Shown here: in pieces, positions 8,751 through 18,407 of the stretch
Numbering within the stretch: position 1 is the first letter of the stretch
How the letters are laid out: each line of letters begins with the position of its first letter
NCBI GenBank assembly: GCA_002733605.1
Contig: NVWK01000003.1
Span: 124,001 to 188,000 of the forward strand
Reading direction: 5' to 3'
Origin: Robiginitomaculum sp.
GTDB lineage: Bacteria > Pseudomonadota > Alphaproteobacteria > Caulobacterales > Maricaulaceae
Length of the DNA: 64,000 bases
Notes under the pieces: model-generated
The model's database searches: none
Seen by the model: only the letters and a program-made list of their open reading frames with translations
What the model was told of the DNA's origin: nothing
Program-made: the position numbers and the translations under genes

Positions 8751-10801
8751 CGAAAAGCCCCATTCGTGATATCATGTAAGAGGCGTAACTCGGCCTGATT
8801 GTTGTTTAAACGGGCCCGGTAAACTTCAAGGTTTTCCATCACACGCTGGATATAATTACGTGTTTCTGAAAAAGGCAGGCTCTCCAGCCAGTCTATCGGG
8901 TCAATTTGCCCGAGCCTTGGATCACCATAGGTTTTATTCCACTGCCGCACCCGGTGCCCACCTGCATTATAGGCGGCCGCAGCCATAATATAAGACCCGT
9001 CAAATTCACGGAGCAAATCATGTAAATGCTGCGCCCCCAATCGGGCCGCATATTCAGGGTCGCTTGTCAGCCATGATCTCTGGTACGGGATTTTAGCTCT
9101 GCGCGCTGTAACTCTGGCCGTCGAATTGATCATTTGCATCATGCCATAGGCCTTGGCATGGCTCGAAGCCTTTGCATTGAACTCGCTTTCTTGGCGGGCA
9201 ATCGCAAGTACAAATGGAATATCAAAATGCGCAGGGAGATTGGTGACAATATCCGGTTTAGGATACCCCGATTCCGTCAACATTGTGTGCAACCGGCCCG
9301 CTTGCTTTGCCGCCCTGACAGACGGTTTCATAAACCCGAAACCTTTGCCAAGTTTGGCAAGCTGGCTCAATTCGCGTGGGTCTTGTAATATATCATCCAT
9401 ATGGAACGAGAACTGGTTATATGTACGTTCGCTTTGGATTTCCCCGATCATACGCAAAGCCCGAACCAACTCCTGGTTTTCAAATTGCGGGGTAACAGTC
9501 CAACCCGCTTCTTCGCTCGGTAAATTGGTATAGGCATATCCTTGGTTCAGCCGTTCCGCTGCCAGTTGGCTATAATACACATTCGGATATCTGGCCGCGT
9601 CTGCATAATAGCTCACCGACATTGAATCCCCTAAAGCTTCGGCGGCACGTCCCTGCCAATAACTTGCCCGCCCTAAGGATACGGGCAGGCCAACACCGTT
9701 TTTCAGCGTCGCGAAATGCATGGCCGCAACAGCAGGCTGGTTTAATTTTGTCAGGGCAATCCACCCCGAAAGAAACTCTGCATCCGCAAACTCTGGGCCC
9801 GATGTAAACCCGTGATGCAAGGTAAGCGTATAGGCATTTTCATAGTTTTTTTCTTTTAAGGCCCAATAGGTCATGCGTTTCTTCTCACGCCATAAACGCT
9901 TCTTTCCGGTCTCGGAATTGGGCGGCGTTGTGATTTGCAAATATACGGGAAGGGCATAGGCTTCCGATTTACGTGTACGTCGCCATCGGGCGCGCTCGAA
10001 TAACAACCCGGTATCGTCTTGCGAAGTTGCGGGAATACGGCGTATGGCCCGATCCATGCCCGAGCGATTGGCTCCGACCCGCATGCGGGCGTCCATCAGG
10101 TTTTTATCAGACGTTGTCATTAGGGACAGCAAACCGCCCGCACTCCCGTAATAGCGTTTCCCCAGCCAGATTAGATGATCGGCACGGGCCGCATGATCTC
10201 CGGGGCTAAGCCTGTCTTTATAACGCGAAAACAGACGTTTTTGCCGATCGCGGGACAAGCGGCTTTCCCGCCACGCCGAACGCAACCATTTGTCTGCAAT
10301 ATCCGTCTGCCCAAGCTTATAATGTGCCTGTGCCATTGCCGCACGACCTTCACCGGAAACCGGTTCCGTGCCCATAAACCAGGCAATCGCGTCATTGGCA
10401 GGTATAGGGCGGTCAAATAAGTGGATTTCCCCTTTGGATTTAATCCGCGTCATACGGGGCCAACCCGATTGATTGTGGATCACATCTGTCAGGACTTTAA
10501 AGGAAACAGCCGGATCATCGGCCGCTAATCGCCAGTTTAAAATACGTATGGCGGTTGGGTCCTTTATCCGGCGAACATAACGCTCTACATTGTCCCATTG
10601 CCTTATATCGGCGGCGCGCATGCCGCGACGGAAATTACGGGCGTCAGCCATGCTCAATAATTGGGATGTATTTGGGGCTTCAGGCTTAACACGCGGAATT
10701 GGAGCGTTGGCTGCAGACGCTATTGACGCCCACATTGACGCAAATACGGCCAGTCCCATTATGAATTTCAGGGAAATGCGAATGTGTTTGAAAAAAATCA
10801 T
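8747..10801 (-). CDS. slt: Soluble lytic murein transglycosylase
   Basis: Periplasmic exo-lytic transglycosylase that cleaves the MurNAc-GlcNAc bond to release 1,6-anhydromuropeptides. From the ATG at 10801 the protein has 684 residues: a cleavable signal peptide of about 30 residues, a long alpha-superhelical region, and a C-terminal Slt70 domain with catalytic Glu538 in RQESEF, then YGMMQM and AAYNAG motifs. An in-frame TTG at 10831 would add 10 residues. ATG is preferred because it places the signal peptide directly at the N-terminus, though no strong ribosome site is seen for either. The gene is divergent from dapA. Confidence 0.93.
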   Translation of the reverse strand: MIFFKHIRISLKFIMGLAVFASMWASIASAANAPIPRVKPEAPNTSQLLSMADARNFRRGMRAADIRQWDNVERYVRRIKDPTAIRILNWRLAADDPAVSFKVLTDVIHNQSGWPRMTRIKSKGEIHLFDRPIPANDAIAWFMGTEPVSGEGRAAMAQAHYKLGQTDIADKWLRSAWRESRLSRDRQKRLFSRYKDRLSPGDHAARADHLIWLGKRYYGSAGGLLSLMTTSDKNLMDARMRVGANRSGMDRAIRRIPATSQDDTGLLFERARWRRTRKSEAYALPVYLQITTPPNSETGKKRLWREKKRMTYWALKEKNYENAYTLTLHHGFTSGPEFADAEFLSGWIALTKLNQPAVAAMHFATLKNGVGLPVSLGRASYWQGRAAEALGDSMSVSYYADAARYPNVYYSQLAAERLNQGYAYTNLPSEEAGWTVTPQFENQELVRALRMIGEIQSERTYNQFSFHMDDILQDPRELSQLAKLGKGFGFMKPSVRAAKQAGRLHTMLTESGYPKPDIVTNLPAHFDIPFVLAIARQESEFNAKASSHAKAYGMMQMINSTARVTARRAKIPYQRSWLTSDPEYAARLGAQHLHDLLREFDGSYIMAAAAYNAGGHRVRQWNKTYGDPRLGQIDPIDWLESLPFSETRNYIQRVMENLEVYRARLNNNQAELRLLHDITNGAFR

Positions 10802-10861
10802 ACGTTTAATGTAACCTAAGGCTTGCCCCAATCAAGTGAAGACGCCATAAAATGTCTATGT

Positions 10862-10873
10862 TTATACGTATAA
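10862..10873. promoter_or_regulatory. 12-bp perfect palindrome in the slt/dapA divergent region
   Basis: TTATACGTATAA is a perfect palindrome between the divergent slt and dapA starts, 39 nt before the dapA ATG. Its size and place would suit a small operator or an overlapping pair of -10 elements. It is AT-rich and could occur by chance; no second copy was noticed. Confidence 0.25.
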
Positions 10874-10912
10874 GCATCTGCTTTATGAAAGTTTAACTTA
10901 ACAGGCGAAAAA

Positions 10913-11788
10913 ATGATTACTGGTTCACTCACAGCGTTAGTTACACCGTTTAAAGATGGTCGTTTGGACGCGAAAGCCTACGAAGATTTTATAGATTGGC
11001 AAATCCGCGAAGGCAGCAATGGTCTGGTGCCTTGCGGGACAACCGGCGAAACCTCGACCCTTGCAACGGGTGAGCATATCGAAGCCATTGAAATCTGTGT
11101 CAAAACCTCTGCGGGACGAGTGCCTGTCATCGCTGGCGTGGGGTCAAACAACACGGCTTCCGCCGCCTATATGGCCCGCGAAGCGCAAAAAGCCGGTGCA
11201 GACGCTGTGCTGGCTGTCGCGCCCTATTATAATAAACCAAGTCAGGAAGGCATGTATCAGCACTTTAGGGTTATCTCTCAAACCATTGATATTAAAATAG
11301 TTATTTATAATATACCGGGCAGAAGCGTTGTTGACATTGATGTGGAAACCATGGGCCGCATTGCCGCACTCCCCAACGTTATTGGCGTAAAAGATGCCAC
11401 ATCGGACATTAGTCGTGTAACGGAATACAAGAGCGTCTGCGGTGAAGATTTCATTCAACTCTCCGGGGATGACCCGACAGCCTTGGCCCATTGGGCCCAC
11501 GGCGGCATCGGGTGCATTTCGGTTGCTTCCAATGTGGCGCCCGCACAATGCGCGGCCTTCCATAAAGCCTGTGCAGAAGGCGATTTTGCTAAGGCGAGGG
11601 GGCTTCATGAGCGTTTGGACGGTTTGTTTAAAGATTTATTCCTGTGCGCCAGCCCTGCACCGGCAAAATATGCATTAAGCCTGCTGGGCCGGATGAACGA
11701 AGATGTTCGCCTGCCTATTATTCCGTGTAAGGATTCGACCAAAATGGCCGTACAAGCCGCCATGCGCAAAGCCGGAGTTGAATTCTAG
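10913..11788 (+). CDS. dapA: 4-hydroxy-tetrahydrodipicolinate synthase
   Basis: Class I aldolase of 291 residues that condenses pyruvate with aspartate semialdehyde, the first committed step to lysine and meso-diaminopimelate. The Schiff-base lysine is Lys160 in VKDAT. The proton-relay and binding residues are Thr43-Thr44 in GTTGE, Tyr106 in YYNKP, Tyr132 and Arg137 in YNIPGRS. Length is standard. smpB follows after 2 nt and folK soon after, so the three are probably cotranscribed; dapA-smpB is a common alphaproteobacterial neighbourhood. The 110-nt region upstream is shared with divergent slt. Confidence 0.97.
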   Translation: MITGSLTALVTPFKDGRLDAKAYEDFIDWQIREGSNGLVPCGTTGETSTLATGEHIEAIEICVKTSAGRVPVIAGVGSNNTASAAYMAREAQKAGADAVLAVAPYYNKPSQEGMYQHFRVISQTIDIKIVIYNIPGRSVVDIDVETMGRIAALPNVIGVKDATSDISRVTEYKSVCGEDFIQLSGDDPTALAHWAHGGIGCISVASNVAPAQCAAFHKACAEGDFAKARGLHERLDGLFKDLFLCASPAPAKYALSLLGRMNEDVRLPIIPCKDSTKMAVQAAMRKAGVEF

Positions 11789-11790
11789 CC

Positions 11791-12252
11791 ATGCGCGTTA
11801 AAAGCAAACCTATAGCTGAGAACCGGCGTGCCCGATATGAGTACGCGATAGAAGAAACCTTTGAGGCCGGCATTGCCCTTGTCGGTACCGAGGTGAAATC
11901 TTTACGTCAGGGACAGGCAAATATTGCAGAAAGCTATGCATCGGTTGAAGGCGGCGAGGTCTTTCTTGTCAACGCCAATATCCCGATTTATGAACCGGCT
12001 AGCCAGTTTAATCACAAGCCGAAACGTCCGCGCAAACTTTTACTAAAACACAAAGAAATCAGTAAGTTAATGGGAGCAGTTCAACGAAAAGGCCGCACGA
12101 TTGTGCCGCTTAAATTATATTTCAATAATCGGGGGCTGGCTAAAATATTACTGGGTATTGGTATCGGTAAAAAACTGGTCGACAAGCGCCAAACCCAAAA
12201 AACTCGTGATTGGAACAAACAAAAAGCCCGCCTCATGAAAGAACGGGGCTAG
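11791..12252 (+). CDS. smpB: SsrA-binding protein SmpB
   Basis: Protein of 153 residues that binds the tRNA-like domain of tmRNA and carries it to stalled ribosomes for trans-translation. The OB-fold core is recognisable from [23 protein letters not shown] and LVNANI, and the basic C-terminal tail ([19 protein letters not shown]) is typical of the family. It starts 2 nt after the dapA stop. No tmRNA gene was recognised in the window; in Alphaproteobacteria tmRNA is usually a permuted two-piece RNA that need not be adjacent. Confidence 0.97.
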   Translation: MRVKSKPIAENRRARYEYAIEETFEAGIALVGTEVKSLRQGQANIAESYASVEGGEVFLVNANIPIYEPASQFNHKPKRPRKLLLKHKEISKLMGAVQRKGRTIVPLKLYFNNRGLAKILLGIGIGKKLVDKRQTQKTRDWNKQKARLMKERG

Positions 12253-12256
12253 GGAC

Positions 12257-12775
12257 GTGATCTATGTCGCCCTCGGTGCCAATATGGACGCGACATTCGA
12301 AGGCCAGCCAACACCCCCGCACCGCAGTTTTCACAAAGCTATTGATGTATTACGCACACGCGGTGTGCATACAAATACCGTATCAAGCCTTTGGAAAAGC
12401 CCCGCATGGCCCGACCCGTCGGCACAACCGCCATATTTAAACGCAGTCATCGAGATCGAAACAAAACTGGCCCCACAGAAACTGTTACAGGTTTTGAAAA
12501 CGGTTGAACGTGAGTTTGGCCGCAAACCTTCTGTGCGAAACGCGCCCAGACCCCTGGATTTGGATATACTCGACTATAGGCGCGAGGTTTTGGAAACCCG
12601 AACCCTGATATTGCCACATCCACGCATGTGTGAACGCAGTTTCGTCCTGTTCCCCTTGCAAGAAATTGCCTCCAACTGGGCTGACCCAATAAAAAACCGC
12701 ACAATCGCAGACTGGATTGCACGGCTTGATTTAGCAGATGTAGCGCCTTTGGAGCGGCTAAGCCCGGTTATTTAA
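12257..12775 (+). CDS. folK: 2-amino-4-hydroxy-6-hydroxymethyldihydropteridine pyrophosphokinase
   Basis: HPPK of 172 residues, which transfers pyrophosphate from ATP to 6-hydroxymethyl-dihydropterin in folate synthesis. The N-terminal YVALGAN, the substrate segment PYLNAVIE, and the metal/ATP motif RPLDLDIL followed by LPHPRM are all present. It starts with GTG 4 nt after smpB; no ATG gives the conserved N-terminus. The 3' end overlaps the convergent DUF481 gene by 8 nt. No folP or folB lies beside it, so the folate genes are dispersed. Confidence 0.93.
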   Translation: MIYVALGANMDATFEGQPTPPHRSFHKAIDVLRTRGVHTNTVSSLWKSPAWPDPSAQPPYLNAVIEIETKLAPQKLLQVLKTVEREFGRKPSVRNAPRPLDLDILDYRREVLETRTLILPHPRMCERSFVLFPLQEIASNWADPIKNRTIADWIARLDLADVAPLERLSPVI

Positions 12776-13496
12776 GCGTATAGACGAGAGCACCACGGGT
12801 AACCGTATCGGTTTTTTTGACGCCGAACGGAACATCCGTATGGTGATCAACCCGGAAGCTGAACCGCGCGGCCAGATTGCCCGCCAAAGTCGCCGTAATT
12901 CCTGTATCATTCCACAAATACGTGTCGCTATCAGACCAGATCACTTCACTTTTATTGTAAAAACTCACGCTATCACTGAATTTATAGCCAAAATCTGAAG
13001 CGCCACGCACAGCAAATTCACCTGTTTTGCGGCTTGGAATAATACCAATTTCGCGTAATTTTTGTGACCGGTACCCGATACCGCTCTCGAGTGCCCATGA
13101 AATCGGGTCTGATTGGAAAAGTTTATAGCCCAAGCCACTCCCGATAAAGGAACCTTGCTTATAGGCGCCAAAATCATCCGAATAGTAATTCATATTACCA
13201 TATGCATACCAGCGCTCGTTAAGCTTGCGATCAAGTTGATAGCCAATATACCAGCGGTTTTTCGTGTCGATCCCGTTTGATTTTCCAAGATCATATGTGG
13301 TGTCAAATTTGCTTTTCCATGGTCCGTCTTCTTTGCTGAGATGCAAGGCCAAGCCAATATCCGTCGTTTTGGTATTTCCCGATGTTGTCGAGCCGGAGAG
13401 GGAGGCTTCCCCCGCCCATCCGTCGCTCATGCTGCCTGCAAAGGCATTGGAGGCAAAGAGCGTACAAAACGCCGTCGCTAAAAAAATATGTTTCAT
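12768..13496 (-). CDS. DUF481 family outer-membrane protein
   Basis: Protein of 242 residues with a clear signal peptide (about residues 1-20, ending SNAFA). The rest alternates polar and aromatic residues in about 12 predicted beta strands, as in DUF481/YdiY salt-induced outer membrane proteins. Recognisable points are the GWAGEASLSGSTTSGNT start, the NRWYIGYQLDRKL segment, and a closing strand. The function of DUF481 proteins is not established. The gene is convergent with folK and lies downstream of another minus-strand envelope gene, but a terminator separates them, so it has its own promoter. Confidence 0.85.
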   Translation of the reverse strand: MKHIFLATAFCTLFASNAFAGSMSDGWAGEASLSGSTTSGNTKTTDIGLALHLSKEDGPWKSKFDTTYDLGKSNGIDTKNRWYIGYQLDRKLNERWYAYGNMNYYSDDFGAYKQGSFIGSGLGYKLFQSDPISWALESGIGYRSQKLREIGIIPSRKTGEFAVRGASDFGYKFSDSVSFYNKSEVIWSDSDTYLWNDTGITATLAGNLAARFSFRVDHHTDVPFGVKKTDTVTRGALVYTLK

Positions 13497-13589
13497 TGTA
13501 AAATCCTCTGTAAAATATGGGATTGCAACATGCTTTTATCGGCCTTAACCGTCGATGAATAAAAATACGATTTCTTTATACAAAAAACC

Positions 13590-13627
13590 CAAAACAAAAA
13601 AGCACCGCGAGTATCTTCGCGGTGCTT
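13590..13627 (-). terminator. Rho-independent terminator of the glycine-zipper lipoprotein gene
   Basis: A perfect 10-bp stem (AGCACCGCGA at 13601-13610 and its complement at 13617-13626) with a six-base loop is followed, on the minus strand, by TTTTTTGTTTT. It lies about 40 nt past the stop of the minus-strand lipoprotein gene. The plus-strand side lacks a T-run, so it acts in one direction. Confidence 0.9.
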
Positions 13628-13664
13628 GATTCGTTTTATACGTGTTTTGAACTAAATTCGGGCG

Positions 13665-14108
13665 CTAATTATATCTACGTTCGCCGTTTTCATAATATTC
13701 TTGATGGGTTTGTGGATCATAGAAATAATAACGGCCGGTTTCACTGTCAAAATACTGGCGCGTATTAATAAGCGGGTTTTCCGATTGCTCGGCGCGGTGT
13801 TGATCATAGGCACGGCTTTTGTAGGGTTTGGGTTGTGCACCACAGCCCCCGTCCTCGCGGCACCCTGCATAGGCCCCGCCTGCGCCGCCAATCACGGCCC
13901 CGATAAGTGCCCCGGCCTGAGCATCGCCGCTCCCTGAATTATTACCAATAATAGCGCCCGCAATCGCACCTGCCGCCGCGCCAAATGCACCTTTTGTGAT
14001 GGCATTGTTACCGCCAGTTGTTTGGCAGCCTGCGAGGATGCTCATGCTGGAAACCAGCAGAAGGGTCGCCATGGTTTTTCTTGTCATTTTTGCGTTTACG
14101 AGTGTCAT
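13665..14108 (-). CDS. Glycine-zipper lipoprotein
   Basis: Protein of 147 residues with a lipoprotein signal (lipobox LAGC at about residues 25-28). A glycine-zipper segment follows, rich in GAAAGAIAGAIIG-type repeats, which usually forms a membrane-inserting helical hairpin. The last 60 residues are polar and tyrosine-rich (YYFYDPQTHQEYYENGERRY). The family resembles the 17-kDa surface antigen/SlyB and YMGG-type outer-membrane lipoproteins. The start at 14108 has AGAGGA at good spacing; the in-frame ATG at 14087 is the alternative. The gene is monocistronic, with the terminator at 13590-13627. Confidence 0.8.
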   Translation of the reverse strand: MTLVNAKMTRKTMATLLLVSSMSILAGCQTTGGNNAITKGAFGAAAGAIAGAIIGNNSGSGDAQAGALIGAVIGGAGGAYAGCREDGGCGAQPKPYKSRAYDQHRAEQSENPLINTRQYFDSETGRYYFYDPQTHQEYYENGERRYN

Positions 14109-14255
14109 TATGATATCCTCTTATATGTTCTTTGAACCTGAACGGGTATACATCCCAACCCATTGCTAACAAAGCTAAGGTGAACAGAGAATAAACCGCG
14201 CATTACAAATCAGACATAAACTGTATTTTTTAGGCCTATTTGGTCGCATTTTAGC

Positions 14256-14284
14256 TTGTATGCCTGCTAAACTCGCTCTATAAG
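14256..14284 (+). promoter_or_regulatory. Candidate sigma70-type promoter for rpoZ-rsh
   Basis: TTGTAT at 14256-14261 and TATAAG at 14279-14284 are separated by 17 nt, about 50 nt before the rpoZ ATG. Both hexamers are close to the housekeeping consensus and the spacing is ideal. Alphaproteobacterial promoters are variable, so this is a candidate only. Confidence 0.45.
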
Positions 14285-14335
14285 GCACAGCTTGTTTTCG
14301 AGCTTAACCGCTCACACTTCCTTTCGGAGACTGAT

Positions 14336-14707
14336 ATGGCACGGGTTACCGTTGAAGATTGCATTGAAATTATTCCAAACCGGTTTGATCTGGTATTGGT
14401 TGCCGCGCATCGCGCTCGTAACATAGCTGCTGGTGCGCCCCTCACTATTGAGCGTGACAATGATAAAACACCAGTTGTGGCTTTGCGCGAAGTTGCTGAA
14501 AAAACTCTGGTATTGGACGATTTACGCGAAAGCCTGATTATGGGCTTACAGCGTGTCATTCTTGATGACGATATTCCTGATGAAGATGAGCAAGCCCCAA
14601 TTCTGGCCATCGAAGAAGGTCAGGCTATGCCAACAGAAATGTCGGAAGCTGATATGTTGCGTGCTCTACAAAGTGACCGTGATAACGGCCCTGACAACCG
14701 TTTCTAG
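14336..14707 (+). CDS. rpoZ: DNA-directed RNA polymerase omega subunit
   Basis: Protein of 123 residues that supports assembly of RNA polymerase by clamping the beta' subunit, and forms part of ppGpp site 1 in Proteobacteria. The family signature is clear: MARVTVEDC near the N-terminus, [14 protein letters not shown], and the [12 protein letters not shown] segment. The acidic C-terminal tail is typical of alphaproteobacterial omega. GGAG lies just upstream of the ATG. It sits directly before the ppGpp synthetase gene, a conserved pairing that joins the alarmone enzyme to a subunit of its target. Confidence 0.95.
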   Translation: MARVTVEDCIEIIPNRFDLVLVAAHRARNIAAGAPLTIERDNDKTPVVALREVAEKTLVLDDLRESLIMGLQRVILDDDIPDEDEQAPILAIEEGQAMPTEMSEADMLRALQSDRDNGPDNRF

Positions 14708-14793
14708 CCAACCGTTTCTGGCCGACTGGTTTAAACACTGTTTTATTTCACCTGAGTTGTTGCGTGTAACGTAGCATGGTTTACCATGGGGCT

Positions 14794-17022
14794 ATGAATA
14801 GTGTCACAGACATCAAGACAGAAAAACCCGCCGGTTTTCTAAGTGAACAGGCCCTAGTTGCTCTTGTGCATTCCTATGACCCATCAGCAGATGCAGATTT
14901 AATCGGGCGTGCCTATGCATGGTGCAAAAAATCCCATGGCGACCAAATGCGCCATTCGGGAGACCCTTATTATGCCCATCCTATCACGGTTGCGGAAATA
15001 TTGGCAAATTTACGCATGGATGTGGACAGTATATGCACGGCTCTGCTGCACGATGTGTTGGAAGACACGGACACCACAGAGACCGAGATGCGGGCCGAGT
15101 TTGGCGACACCATCACCGAGCTTGTTAAAGGTGTAACCAAACTGGGGCAATTAGAGCTCAGCAGTACAGATTTGACCCGCGAGAGTAAGCAGGCCGAAAA
15201 TTTCCAGAAATTTGTATTGGCCATGAGCAAAGATGTCCGGGTGCTTTTGGTGAAACTCTGTGACCGGCTCCATAATATGCGCACATTGCAATATCATCCG
15301 AAAGTCTCCAGCCAGCGGCGGATCTCCATGGAAACTATGGAAATCTACGCACCCTTAGCCCGTAAAATAGGGGTTGACCGGATTTGCTCGGAACTGGAAG
15401 ATTTGTCTTTTCGCTATATCAATCCATCCGCATTTGAAAGCATCTCCAAGCGTTTGAAAGAATGGCGGGATGCACAGGAAACGGCAATATCCCATTTGTC
15501 CATTATGCTCCGTGACGTGATGAGCGAGCATGGCAAGAAAGCTCGTATTTATGGCCGTGAAAAACGCCCATTCGCCATCTGGCGCAAGCTCCAGACCCAG
15601 GGCATTCACTTCGAAGATGTTGCCGACATATACGCCTTCCGTATTATTGTCGAAAAGGTAGAGGAATGTTACGACATTCTCGGGCTTTTACATATGAATT
15701 GGCGGTGCGTTCCGGCCCGGTTCAGGGATTTCATTTCAGTGCCAAAACCAAATGGTTACCGGTGTTTGCATACAACGATTTTGGGGCCTGATAACCAAAG
15801 GGTCGAATTACAAATTCGTACAGAGGCGATGGAAGAGATTGCAGAGCGCGGTGTGGCTGCCCATTGGAGCTATAAGAATGAAAACTATGCTTATGACGCG
15901 TCAAAAGCCGGTAATTATGACCCTTTGCAACGCATCCGGCCACTTGTCGAGATATTGGAACATGGCGGGGATGCAGACGAGTTTCTGGAACATGCCAAGC
16001 TGGAAATGTTCACCGATCAGGTCTTTGCATTTACCCCAAAAAACCAGCTTATCGCGCTCCCGCAAGGGGCCACCCCCATCGATTTTGCCTATGCAGTGCA
16101 CACAAAAGTTGGTGATACCTGTATCGGGGCTCTGATAAACGGACGGGAACGCCCCTTACGTACCCACCTCCAAAATGGGGATGTGGTAAAAATTATTCGC
16201 GGCGGGACACCCGAACCCAACCCTGGTTGGGAAAACATGGTGATTACGGGCAAAGCCCGCTCGGCCTTACGCCGTCTGACCCGCCAAGGCGAAAGCGAGG
16301 AATATCACCGGATCGGCCATATGCTTGCCGACCATGCCTTTGCGCGCGAAAACAAGGATTTCAGCGAAAGTGTTTTGAAAGACGGATTGACCCGTCTAAA
16401 ATTCAACTCGGTAGAAGACCTCTATATCGCTTTGGGACGCGGACGTCTTTCGGTCAGCGGGTTTATGGACGGTGTTTTCCCGGGTAGGGAGCATGCCAAA
16501 GATCAAGACACTCTAGTCAACCGTGATTTGATTGATGACCGCACGGCCAAACTGTACGTAAAGGGCGAGGGCTTGCGCGAAGGGGTCAGCCTACACATTG
16601 GTGAGTGCTGCTACCCGATCCCCGGCGACCGGATTGTCGGGATACATACAAAGGACAAAGGCGTTGTCATACATACAATCGATTGCGACATTCTGGGAGG
16701 TATTGAAGACGAGCATGAGCGCTGGATTGATTTAGGATGGCGTCGGGCCGCCGATAAAACCGCCTCGATGGGGCAAATTATCACGACCGTAGAGCACGTA
16801 CCGGGCGCACTCGCCGCCATTACGACCATTATTGGTGAGTCTGGTGGTAATCTCACCAATATCAAAACATTAAAGCGCTCTCCGTCGTTTTTTGACATGG
16901 TCATGGACATAGAAGTGACAAATGCCCGCCATCTCTCACAAATCATTGCGGCAATGCGCGCAAGCACCTATGTAGTGACCGTGCGCAGGGCACGGGCAGA
17001 TTTGGAAGCCCCACTCAATTAA
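14794..17022 (+). CDS. rsh: Bifunctional (p)ppGpp synthetase/hydrolase (RelA/SpoT homologue)
   Basis: Long RSH enzyme of 742 residues. In order it has the HD hydrolase domain (HSGDPYYAHP, then LLHDVLEDTD near residues 86-93), the synthetase domain (YGREKRPFAIWRKLQ, DIYAFRII, VPKPNGYRCLHTT), the TGS domain (LEMFTDQVFAFTPKN), and a C-terminal ACT domain. The HD motif is intact, so hydrolysis is expected as well as synthesis, as for the single Rsh of most Alphaproteobacteria. The frame also opens at ATG 14776, six codons earlier; 14794 is preferred because GGGG lies just before it. The gene follows rpoZ by 86 nt. Confidence 0.95.
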   Translation: MNSVTDIKTEKPAGFLSEQALVALVHSYDPSADADLIGRAYAWCKKSHGDQMRHSGDPYYAHPITVAEILANLRMDVDSICTALLHDVLEDTDTTETEMRAEFGDTITELVKGVTKLGQLELSSTDLTRESKQAENFQKFVLAMSKDVRVLLVKLCDRLHNMRTLQYHPKVSSQRRISMETMEIYAPLARKIGVDRICSELEDLSFRYINPSAFESISKRLKEWRDAQETAISHLSIMLRDVMSEHGKKARIYGREKRPFAIWRKLQTQGIHFEDVADIYAFRIIVEKVEECYDILGLLHMNWRCVPARFRDFISVPKPNGYRCLHTTILGPDNQRVELQIRTEAMEEIAERGVAAHWSYKNENYAYDASKAGNYDPLQRIRPLVEILEHGGDADEFLEHAKLEMFTDQVFAFTPKNQLIALPQGATPIDFAYAVHTKVGDTCIGALINGRERPLRTHLQNGDVVKIIRGGTPEPNPGWENMVITGKARSALRRLTRQGESEEYHRIGHMLADHAFARENKDFSESVLKDGLTRLKFNSVEDLYIALGRGRLSVSGFMDGVFPGREHAKDQDTLVNRDLIDDRTAKLYVKGEGLREGVSLHIGECCYPIPGDRIVGIHTKDKGVVIHTIDCDILGGIEDEHERWIDLGWRRAADKTASMGQIITTVEHVPGALAAITTIIGESGGNLTNIKTLKRSPSFFDMVMDIEVTNARHLSQIIAAMRASTYVVTVRRARADLEAPLN

Positions 17023-17040
17023 GAGATCAAGGACAACGCG

Positions 17041-17625
17041 ATGAATACTCAAGACGTTTTAGACGTGTTCAAACAGGCAGGTGCCCTGTTGGAAGGTCAT
17101 TTTATTCTGTCCTCGGGTCGGCGCAGCCCTGTGTTTTTACAAAAAGCATTCGTGTTTAAAAATCCGGTACTCACCGAGAAAATTTGTAAGGCGCTTGCAG
17201 ATAAAATCAAAGCCGAATTACCCGAAATGCCGGACATTATTGTTGCCCCCGCAATGGGTGGGGTCATTCCGGGCTATGAAACGGCCCGCCAATTGGGTCT
17301 AGAGTCCATATTTGTTGAACGCGAAAACGGCGAGTTCACATTACGCCGCGGATTTACATTAGAACCCGGGGCCAAAGTCCTGATGGTCGAAGACATCATT
17401 TCAACCGGGCTAAGCTCGCGCGAATGCATAGAGGCTATCAACAAGACCGGAGCCAAAGTTATTGCTGGTGCCTGTCTGTTTGACCGCTCTGGTGGCAAAG
17501 CCGATATCGGCGTGCCTCTGGTCAGCCTTGCCAGCAAAGTATTCCCATCCTACGCTCCTGACGAATTGCCGCCAGAGCTTGCAAAAATACCCGCCATTAA
17601 ACCCGGAAGTCGGGGCCTTAAATAG
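17041..17625 (+). CDS. pyrE: Orotate phosphoribosyltransferase
   Basis: Enzyme of 194 residues that joins orotate and PRPP to give orotidine 5'-phosphate in pyrimidine synthesis. The PRPP-binding loop [14 protein letters not shown] is clear, and [12 protein letters not shown] near the N-terminus and [11 protein letters not shown] match the family. It begins 18 nt after rsh with an AAGGA ribosome site and overlaps pdxJ by one base (TAGTG). This starts a run of tightly overlapping housekeeping genes to recO. Confidence 0.95.
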   Translation: MNTQDVLDVFKQAGALLEGHFILSSGRRSPVFLQKAFVFKNPVLTEKICKALADKIKAELPEMPDIIVAPAMGGVIPGYETARQLGLESIFVERENGEFTLRRGFTLEPGAKVLMVEDIISTGLSSRECIEAINKTGAKVIAGACLFDRSGGKADIGVPLVSLASKVFPSYAPDELPPELAKIPAIKPGSRGLK

Positions 17626-18407
17626 TGTCTGAAATAGTATCCCAAACCCCTGTCATACCAAGGCTTGGCGTCAATATTGATCATGTCGCAACCCTGCGCA
17701 ATGCTCGTGGGGGTCGCCATCCTGACCCTGTTGATGCTGCCCGCTTGGCAATCCAACACGGGGCAGACGGGATTACAGCACATTTACGCGAAGATCGCCG
17801 CCATATTACCGATGATGATATAGAGCGCTTACAAGCCCTCTGCCTTGAGACAAATATCCCGCTCAACATGGAAGTGGCGGCCGTAGAAGACATGGCAGAG
17901 ATCGCGCTCCAACTTAAACCTCACGCCGTGTGCCTCGTACCTGAAAAACGCGAAGAACGCACGACCGAGGGCGGGCTGGATGTTGCCGGCTTACACAACA
18001 CAATCACCCCAATCATTGCCAAACTGGCGCACTGTGGATGCCGCGTATCCCTATTTATTGAAGCCAATTCAAAACAGATCAATGCAAGTGCCAAAACCGA
18101 TGCACGTGTGGTTGAATTTCACACCGGTGCCTATGCCAACGCACTCGATGTTAATGATGACGCACTCGCGCAAACGCTTTTGGAACATTTACGCGACGGG
18201 GCGAAACAGGCGCACGCGCTCGGGTTGGAAGTTCATTTCGGGCACGGGCTGACATTTAAAAATGTTGAACCTATTGCGGCCATTCCAGAAGCTATGGAGC
18301 TAAACATCGGGCATTTCATACTGGGAGAGGCTATTTTCATGGGTCTTCCCGAAGCTTTAAAGCGTATGCGCACACATATGGCGACGGGGCGGGGTATGTC
18401 TTTGTGA
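17625..18407 (+). CDS. pdxJ: Pyridoxine 5'-phosphate synthase
   Basis: TIM-barrel enzyme of 260 residues that condenses 1-deoxy-D-xylulose 5-phosphate with 3-amino-2-oxopropyl phosphate to give pyridoxine phosphate, in the DXP-dependent vitamin B6 route. The N-terminal signature LGVNIDHVATLRNARGG, the TAHLREDRRHI substrate loop and the phosphate-binding ELNIGHFILGEA are conserved. Translation begins at GTG, whose first base is the last base of the pyrE stop. The 3' end overlaps acpS by 4 nt. pdxJ-acpS-lepB-rnc-era-recO is a conserved proteobacterial order. Confidence 0.96.
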   Translation: MSEIVSQTPVIPRLGVNIDHVATLRNARGGRHPDPVDAARLAIQHGADGITAHLREDRRHITDDDIERLQALCLETNIPLNMEVAAVEDMAEIALQLKPHAVCLVPEKREERTTEGGLDVAGLHNTITPIIAKLAHCGCRVSLFIEANSKQINASAKTDARVVEFHTGAYANALDVNDDALAQTLLEHLRDGAKQAHALGLEVHFGHGLTFKNVEPIAAIPEAMELNIGHFILGEAIFMGLPEALKRMRTHMATGRGMSL